Assembly: GCF_958298935.1 (NCBI RefSeq)
Contig: NC_084922.1
Coordinates: forward strand, 13,332,501 to 13,396,500
Length of the DNA stretch: 64,000 nt
Origin: Phragmites australis
Taxonomy: Eukaryota > Streptophyta > Magnoliopsida > Poales > Poaceae
Direction of reading: 5' to 3'
A model generated the notes under the pieces. That model was given only the letters and a program-made list of their open reading frames with translations, was not told the DNA's origin and ran no database searches. How positions within the stretch are numbered: position 1 is the stretch's first letter; each line of letters begins with the position of its first letter. This document shows, in pieces, positions 57,196 through 64,000 of this stretch. A program made the position numbers and the translations under genes.

Positions 57196-59013
57196 GTGAT
57201 ATCTAATAGGAGCATATAAGATGTTAAGTGCAGAAATATAGGGTGCACATGGCATGTGCATGGTTACAAGTCTACGTCTGACAATATTTGGGTTGCTTCA
57301 AAGGTGGATAGGCACACATGTAATTTACAGGAGGCCCTTCCAGTGCACAAGAACATGGCAACAAGATATGTGGTGAAGGTGATGTATCCTGAGATCATGA
57401 AGAAGAGTTTTATGTCTCCATTCGGTATCATGCATGCAGTCAAGAATAGAATTGGCTTTGGAATCTTGTATGACAAGGCATGGAAAGTAAAACAGAAAGC
57501 ACTAGAGAAGATATTTGGGACATATGAGGACTCTTATCATAACCTCCTTCCCATTCTGGAGGCTTTGCAAGCAAGGAATCCGGATACCTGGATTGTAATT
57601 GATGACTTCTTGCACCTATCCGGAAAAAAGGTCCTTCGGATGGGTTTTCTGTCTTTTGGTTGTATGATAGAGGCTTTAAGGAACTGCATGCCAGTGTTGT
57701 GTGTGGATGGAACTTTCCTAACAGGCAAGTATAGAGGGCAGTTCATCACTGCGATCAGGGTGAATGGCGATAATCAGGTGGTCCCCGTGGCATTTCCCTT
57801 TGTTGAATATGAGAACACTCAAAAGTTGGCTTTGGTTCCTTAGGGAGATTAAGAGGGTTGTTGTCCGGTGCTGACCTAATGTTTGCATCCTCCATGACCA
57901 GCATGCAAGATTACTTTCTGGCATTAATACATTGCAAACCAACATGAACGAGCTATTCTTTTGGCTAGACTTACATAGTCGCTGGTGCATGTGGCACTTG
58001 GGGGCAAACTTTTACAAGCAATTCAAAAGTAAGCATTTGATGGACCAATTCAATAAGCTTTGCATACAAAATCAGAATAGAAAGTTTGATTTCCTATGGG
58101 AGGAGTTTGAACAGGTCACTAGCAGCCACATGAAAGAAGTGTTGAAGAAGCCTACAATGCCAAGGGAGGAGGATCCACAGGGGCTTAAACCCATTCCTTA
58201 CGAGCTGAGCATCGTGAAGAGGAGGAGGAAGAGTGGTAGGAGGGTGAAAGCTTTCTCATATTGGATTGAGCATGAGCCAATGGAGAAGTGGGTGCTCCTG
58301 TATGTCACTGATGGCTCGTGTTATGGTATATTGATGACCAATCTTGTAGAAGTGTGCAATTGGGTCATGAAGGAAACCCACTCGCTGCCATTAGTAGCAA
58401 TTGCAGAGGGCATAACATGCGGGACACAGAAGTATCTTCGGCAAAGGTACGTCGTTGCATCGCTACACGTGTTGAACCCCCATACGCTTTACATGGACAA
58501 GATCATCAAATACATGGTTGGGAAGAGCACAAATGGAGGGATGCACTGGGTATGGTACTCGGGCAACAAAGAATATGTATTTGAGGCGCTTCTTCATGAC
58601 AAGGGAGTGCTTGGAGCTGGCCTGTCCGAGATCACAATGGAATGTGTGCTCAAGCCGACAGATACATGGTGCAAGTGCACTTGCAACAAACCTTTCCTCC
58701 TACATTTTTCATGTTCAAATGTGTTGGCAACTTGCACAAAAGAAGGGATCAAACCCGCCCACTTTGTTCCCCCTTACTACACGAAGGAGAATGTTGCAGC
58801 AACATGGCAAGGTGAACTGCGTGGTTCGCGGGGAGTTGTTGACTTCACTAAGCCTCCAGAGCTTGCGTAGCTCTGGATGCTGAACCCAGACAACAAGGTC
58901 AACACCAAGGGATGACATAATACTTGGCAAATCCGAGGCAAGAGGTCGAAAGAAGGAATGTCTGTTGTGCGGCGGAGAGCATTCGAGGAAGGATTGCAAG
59001 CTCTACATATAGC
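57196..59013 (+). pseudogene. MULE transposase, catalytic, SWIM and CCHC parts
   Basis: This continues 43312-44037 in the same frame: VISNRSI, then a TAA at 57217, DVKCRNIGCTWHVHGYKS (end of the MuDR N-terminal domain), then NPDTWIVIDDF and MPVLCVDGTFLTGKYRGQF (first catalytic D). An extra A near 57820 shifts the frame in EYENT/SWLWFLREIKR; NVCILHDQHARLLSGI follows. Then WCMWHLGANFYKQF, and the SWIM region CKCTCNKPFLLHFSCSNVL, where the usual final His of PCSHVL is Asn. A TGA lies at about 57871. After a stop at 58868, a shifted frame gives the zinc knuckle CLLCGGEHSRKDC (about 58959-58997). Confidence 0.85.
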
Positions 59014-59461
59014 AAGAAGGTGGAGAGATCGTGTGTCGTGTTTTGATGCACAAGTGAGACAAGAACAAAGAAGCAGGCTTGAGCTCTTGATCTGTATCTG
59101 TCCAATGTGGACAATGTATGTTTTTATGTCTAACTTTAATAATATGTGTTAGACTACGCATCACATTTTAATGTGTTTGACTGTAATATCATGTATTTGA
59201 ATATGTATGTTTGTATGTGTCAGACTGTAATAATATGTGTTGGACTATGTAGCAAGTTTAATTTGTCGGAATGTAATATTATGTGTTGGACTATGTATGT
59301 TGTTATGTGTCAGACAATATTTAATTTTTTTGGTCTATGTATGTTTCTTTCTGTCTGACTGTTATGATATTTATTCATCTATATATGCCTTTTAGAATCA
59401 ATTTCTGTTGTTGCATTTCAAAAAATCTCATATAACTTTGTCTAAATCTTTCATTGCAAGT

Positions 59462-60684
59462 ATGGCGAACCTCGAGTTTCTTGATCCACTGATCGATGCT
59501 AGGCATCGATCACATCTCATGGACAATGCTCTGTTTCCCACTCTTCGACTTTGGACATCGGACCACTACTGGTCTATAGACGCATGCTAGGTACCTAGGT
59601 AAATAATATTTACATTTGCCTCATATTACAATTATTGATGTCAGTAGTACTCACTACATTTTACGCAACACAAGTTGAGGGCTGCTGGGTCACTGCCGTT
59701 CGATAGACTAGTGGCGCCAGCTCGGGATGGTGGTCCCTGGTTCCCATTGGACTCCGCACTGCTCAGTGCATTGGTCAACTGCAGGAGGCCCAAGACTCAT
59801 ACGTTTCACCTACCAGTTGGTGAGATGGCTCCGATGTTGTAGGATGTTTCGATGTTCCTCAGTTTGCCCATCTCGGGGACTGCCATCGGACCAGTAGTGG
59901 CTACAGCAGGGTGGAAGGCAGAGTTATTGCACTGGTTCGAGGGGTCCTACCGCAAGATCCAAACCACCCAGAGGGACAACAGTTGGGCTTTGCTGGCAAG
60001 CATGGCCCAACTAAGGTTTGGGTTGAGCAGTTCCACACCTCACGCTTGACCACGAACTCAGAGGACTGGAGAGTTCGTAGGCATTTGGAGGATTACTTAC
60101 TCTGGCTTTTCGGGTGGGTGATGTTCATGTGTACCCACTGTGACATCATCGACAAGCACTTGCTCCACTACGCTCGACAAATAGCAGACGACCCTTTGGA
60201 GGAGGTTCTGCGGTACCACTGGGGTTCAGTCATCATGGCTTTGACGTACTCTGGGCTCTGTGATGCCTTTGTATGGACCACAATTGTGGGTTCCATCACG
60301 GGGTGCCCACTACTGTTGATGCTGCGGTCTTTCTAGCGGTTCAACATCAGTTGACCGACCCTATCGTCATACGCGGCGTACACACCGGACTCGTACCCCA
60401 AAGTGAAGTACGACATGCCTGATGTAGTGGACAGTCTGATGATGAGTTCTCTTTGGTGCCGACGCAATGTAAGTATATACAAATGAGTGGTTTTCAATAT
60501 AGTTTTTATGCTATTAATTAATTATGCTTATACACTATTTTTGCAGCCACAATAGACTACTAGAATGGCATGCGGTGTGTACCCCCACTTTGTCGCATGC
60601 CTCAACTAGCTGATGGAGGATAGCGTCCATTGGACACGTTACACAGCAGCCGATGTCGGGGCTCGTGCCCAGTTGAAGCATCTA
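59462..60684 (+). pseudogene. Plant mobile domain (PMD, MAIN/MAIL-like) gene inside the MULE, broken
   Basis: Exon 1 starts MANLEFLDPLIDARHRSHLM and reaches LRLWTSDHYWSIDA. A probable intron runs from gtaaat (about 59600) to acaag before LRAAGSLPFDRLVAPARD. PMD blocks follow: PWFPLDSALLSALVNC, THTFHLPVGEMAPML, SLPISGTAIGPVV, then in a shifted frame WRVRRHLEDYLLWLFGWVMF, DKHLLHYARQIAD and TYSGLCDAFVW. A second intron starts gtaagt near 60469. PMD proteins of Arabidopsis (MAIN, MAIL1) act in gene expression and transposon silencing. The domain also occurs in MULEs and retrotransposons. Frameshift near 59930 and several stops; truncated by the copia insertion. Confidence 0.75.
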
Positions 60685-62264
60685 TGCCCCTAATTCGTGT
60701 TTTGGTAATTAATGACAATATGTCTTTTGTGGACTAACATGTTTGAATAAGTTATGAAAAGGTTAGTCACAAAGATGTTGCAGAGCTAGAAGTTGCATGA
60801 ATGAAAAACATGAAGAATGGCTAGCTCAAAGCAAAGGTATAATTGTACGACATTTTCTCTTTTACCGGTCAATGAAGATTAGAGAAGAAAAATTGACCGG
60901 ATTGATAGAATAAGCGCCGTACTATTAAGAGGGGTTGATGTGTGGTTACTTAAGGTTTCTGTGGTGCCAAATTGCTCAAACTTGCATTTTATTTAGAGTT
61001 AAAAATTATAGTTTGAGAAAATCCATCGAAAAGACTGCATTTGGGAGCTTCTGTGTGCTGGCAGTCTAACCGGGCCAGGCGGCGGTCTAACCGTTGTATA
61101 ATGAACCAGGGCAGTCTTACTCTTTTGAGAGTGGCGGTCTGACCGGCCCTTCGGGCGGTTTGACCGCTGTATAAAATCTTCTCAAAACGTTGAGTAAAAC
61201 AAAGTCTCAGTCTGGCAGAAGAGTGTGCCAATCTGATCGAGAATCACACAGAGAGTTTTGGGTCTTACGGACTGACCACAGGGTTCGCCAGTCTGAATGC
61301 CAAGGTTGTGCCAGTCTGACCGAGAAGGATGGCGGTCTGACTGTCAGGCTGTGTCAGAATTAATTTTGACCGTTGTCTATAGCCGTTGTACGGGGACGGT
61401 CTGACCTCCAATGGCGCTGCGGTCTGACCGCCGCTTGCGCAGAACTATCAGAATGGCAGCAACAGTTAGTTTTTGGGTAGAGGGGTATAAATAAGGGCAT
61501 GGCTGGTTCATTGAATCCATCCCTTGACCCTAGCACATAAATTCAACATCTTGAGTTCTTGCCCTTACTCTCCCTCTCCATTAACTCGGTGATTGCATCT
61601 TTCAGAGGTTGAGAGCAACTAGTACATAATTTCAAAGAGTTTGAGCAATTAGGCACTTGTGATCCTTCAAGCAAGTATCATCAACTTATTACTCTTGGAG
61701 GTTGCCGCCTCCTAGATGGCTTGGAGGTTGTGGCACCGTCGAGCCCTTCAAGGAAGATTGTGAAGGAGTTGCAGTGGTGATTGTGAGAGGTTTGAGCATG
61801 CCTTGCCAGAGTGGTAAAGTGCTTAGCTAGTGAAATAGAGATTTTGAGTAGTTCTTGTTTATTTCCGGCTTAAGGTCAAGTTGCTCAATATGAGCCCTTC
61901 CTCGTGTGAGAATTGAATACTTGATAGAGAAGTGGTTTGAAACTTGAACTCACCTCAACATGGATTAGGGGCGATTGGCTAATCACCGATACCACGGGAA
62001 AAAAATCTTTTGTGTCATTTTTGAGCTATTTACCTTATCATTGAGTTATTTACTTTCATGCAATTTACTTCAAGTAATTTATATTCCTAGATTATAAATT
62101 GTTGTATGTCACCCTCGGTTTACAAACCTCAAGTTAGTTCTTAGTTGTTCTACTTATTGCACTAGTGATCCTTAGTTTGTTTTTGCAAGTTTTCTTGATT
62201 GCTTAGCAATTAGTTTTTAAAACCGCCTATTCACCCCCCTCTAGTCGGTATCCTTGATCCTACA
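60685..62264 (+). repeat. Copia 5' LTR, 1580 bp
   Basis: Starts TGCCCCTAATTCGTG and ends GATCCTACA. Contains numerous degenerate units of GCGGTCTGACCG type between 61060 and 61440 and a likely TATA (ggtataaataaggg) near 61485. Confidence 0.8.
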
Positions 62265-62266
62265 AG

Positions 62267-62279
62267 TGGTATCAGAGCC
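62267..62279 (+). other. Primer-binding site (initiator tRNA-Met)
   Basis: TGGTATCAGAGCC lies two bases after the LTR and is complementary to the 3' end of plant initiator tRNA-Met, the usual copia primer. Confidence 0.9.
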
Positions 62280-62323
62280 TAGGACTCCTTTTGTTGCGGA
62301 TTTAACCATCCCAGAGTAGGATT

Positions 62324-64000
62324 ATGGCTATTGACGTTCATATCAATGTGGGGAAAGCTCCGTTTTTTGAGAGGTCAAACTACGCCTATTGGAAGGCTAG
62401 AATGACCGTGTATCTTATGGCTATGGTCGGTAAGCTTTGAGATATTGTGGATAAGGATTATGTAATTCTCGATCCCATTAATCTTACCGATGTTGATAAG
62501 AAAAATTCTCTTGCTAATGCTTAAGCTATGAATATTCTTTATAGTGCTTTAGATTTTAATGAGTTCAATCGCATTTTTAAGCTTGAGACCGCTCATGAAA
62601 TTTGGAAAAGGCTTAAAGAGATCCATAAAGGTTCAACCATGGTTAAGGATGCCAAGCTTTTTGTTTACAAAGGGCAACTTGAGAAATTTACTATGTTGCC
62701 AAACGAAAGCATTGTAGAAATTTTTAATCATTTGAACAACATAATTGAATTCAAGGGGCTTAGCATAGATGTTTTCGATGTTGATTTTTCTGATAAGTTT
62801 CTTAGAGCTTTGCCGAACAAATATGATACTATTGTGATTTTGCTTGTGAGGTCCAACTTGAAGGAGACAACTCCAATGCAAGAGTGAAATTCTCACTCAT
62901 GACATTTTCAAGAAGTCACAAGAGGATCTTCATGATGATGCTAGTGATGCCAAGAAGAAGAATGTCGCATTTAAGGCTTAAGCATCAAAAGGCAAAGATG
63001 ATCATGAAGAGAGTGAGGATGATGAAGAGATGGCTCTTTTTGTGAGAAAATTCAAGAAATTTATGAAGAAGAAAAAATATCAAGGTGGATATAGTAAGAA
63101 GGGACAATCTTCGAAAGAAAATCCATTCGAAGAAAGAAGATGCTTTGAATGTGTTGAAAAATGCCATATTGCCACAAATTGCAATAACACTGAAGAAAAA
63201 CATTCCAAGAAGAAAAAGGAGAGTGAATGCAAGAAAGTTTTCAAGAAGTACTATAAGAAGAAGAAAGATGGTCAAGCATGCTATGTTGAGTGGGATTCGG
63301 ATGCAAGCTCAAGCTCCGACTCTGATGATGAGAAGCCATCTCAAAAGGGTCTTACCGGTATAGCCATCAAGGAAGCACCTTCACTCTTCTCCACACCTCA
63401 TTGTCTTATGGCAAAAGGTGACTCTAAGGTATTAAATGATGAAGATGAATATTTATATGATGATCTAGTTGAGCTAATAAATGGTTTTGTTGATTTCATG
63501 AGCAAAGAAAGAGCAAAGTTTAAGGAATTGAAAAAGAGACACACTTCTCTTCAAGATTCCTATGAGGAGCTAAAGACAGCTCATGAGGGTCTAAAAGAAA
63601 CTCATGAGATGCTTAAGGAAGCTCATGACTCTTTTATTGCTCATGAAACTAACAAATCAAAATTAGATATGAGTATATCTTGCAATATTCTTGATGATGT
63701 ATCTACTTTATCTCATGTGAGTTCTTCTACCTTGCATAATGATGTGCTTACTTCACCTAAAGATGTATCTTGCAAAAATATCTTGATTATTGATGAAAAT
63801 ATCATGTTGAAAGAAAAAGTTGAAAATCTAACAAATGATCTTGCAAGATGCTATATTGGAGAGTCTAAAATTAGACAAGTTTTGGATGGTCAAAGGTTCT
63901 CCATCAAGAAAGAAGACCTTGGGTATGTTCCCAAGAAGGGTAAGAAGGCATTCATTCATCACAAAACTACTTTTATGAAAGGTAGCGGTTATTACATGAG
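62324..64000 (+). pseudogene. Copia gag (UBN2, zinc knuckle, coiled coil), several stops
   Basis: It starts MAIDVHINVGKAPFFERSNY with YWKARMTVYL, then TAHEIWKRLKEIHKG and LRALPNKYDTIV, the UBN2/gag fold. Stops are at about 62438 (TGA) and 62521 (TAA). The frame changes at 62883, and another TAA is at 62979. From 62982 one frame stays open to the window edge (about 339 codons). It has a knuckle CFECVEKCHIATNC (CX2CX4HX4C kept, with the glycines lost), acidic Ser-rich stretches, then a Lys/Glu coiled-coil region with repeats LKTAHEGLKETHEMLKEAHD. SIRE-type elements carry such an extended gag. Confidence 0.8.

Larger units (their letters stand above)
42348..60684 (+). mobile_element. Large MULE carrying a transposase and a plant-mobile-domain gene; right end not reached
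   Basis: The left terminal repeat starts GGATTTTTTTAATG and matches both ends of the 13684-18554 element over about 90 bp. It is followed by subterminal repeats with TATCGGCAT/ACCGATA-type units (42425-42610), a GA-rich leader, the transposase pseudogene split at 44037/57196, and a PMD gene. Gypsy2 (13 kb) and the copia element at 60685 are inserted in it. Without gypsy2 the visible part is about 5.2 kb. The right end is presumably beyond the copia element. Confidence 0.75.
60685..64000 (+). mobile_element. Ty1/copia SIRE-type (Maximus) element, open at right edge
   Basis: LTR, initiator-Met primer-binding site and gag appear in order. It is inserted into the PMD gene; the left flank atcta (60680-60684) is the candidate target duplication. 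Pol and the 3' LTR lie outside the window. Confidence 0.85.

Noticed and set aside
1..64000. CRISPR arrays, bacterial operons, tRNA or rRNA genes
   Set aside because: Nothing in the window resembles them; the short tandem repeats found have no regular spacers, and the sequence is plant nuclear DNA.

Overview
This is a plant nuclear window, almost certainly from a grass (Poaceae). The reasons are spliceosomal introns, a GC-rich first half of the kelch gene, and dense nested grass-type transposable elements: hAT, CACTA, PIF/Harbinger, plant mariner, MULE, Ty3/gypsy and SIRE-type Ty1/copia. No species call is possible from sequence reading alone. Only two genes look like intact host genes: a 9-exon kelch-repeat gene (33081-36635, +) and a 2-exon P-class PPR gene (38085-41378, -). 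They are convergent and sit in an island of about 8-9 kb. Nearly everything else is transposon.

Left third (1-18.5 kb). A hAT element (1-2950, open at the left edge) is inserted in the RNase H region of a minus-strand Ty3/gypsy element (gypsy1, 2951-11246, 5' LTR 10710-11246). Gypsy1 also carries a 1658-bp CACTA element (3743-5400, TSD ATT) in its reverse transcriptase and a 1.78-kb solo LTR (8388-10168, TSD GACAC) in its gag. After a CpG-rich, gene-free stretch come a small MULE-type MITE (13069-13280) and a deletion-derivative MULE (13684-18554, 10-bp TSD). A 3.66-kb mariner element (13730-17386, TSD TA) landed inside the left terminal inverted repeat of that MULE.

Middle (18.5-42 kb). There is decayed intergenic sequence with a TRIM-like remnant, a roughly 3-kb LTR, a gypsy 3' fragment and an ACT-rich degenerate repeat. 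A well-preserved PIF/Harbinger element (27779-31344, TSD TAA) follows, with its Myb/SANT-like gene and DDE transposase. Then come the two host genes.

Right third (42-64 kb). A full-length relative of the 13.7-kb MULE starts at 42348. Its transposase was split by a 13-kb minus-strand, Tat-like gypsy element (gypsy2, 44040-57192), which itself contains two long LTRs (44898-47718 and 53227-56057). Gypsy2 lacks its RT but has an archaeal-type RNase H block and an antisense ORF with its own TATA box. After the transposase (SWIM finger, then a CCHC knuckle) the MULE carries a plant-mobile-domain gene (59462-60684). That gene is cut by a SIRE-type copia element (LTR 60685-62264, gag pseudogene running off the right edge).

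Most element genes carry nonsense codons, frameshifts or lost catalytic residues, so the mobile DNA looks like a layered fossil record rather than an active system. The most unusual items are the BED-finger-only gene in the hAT element, the nesting of mariner inside a MULE terminal repeat, the 50-bp-arm hairpin in the mariner element, the MULE with a PMD gene, and the antisense gene in gypsy2.
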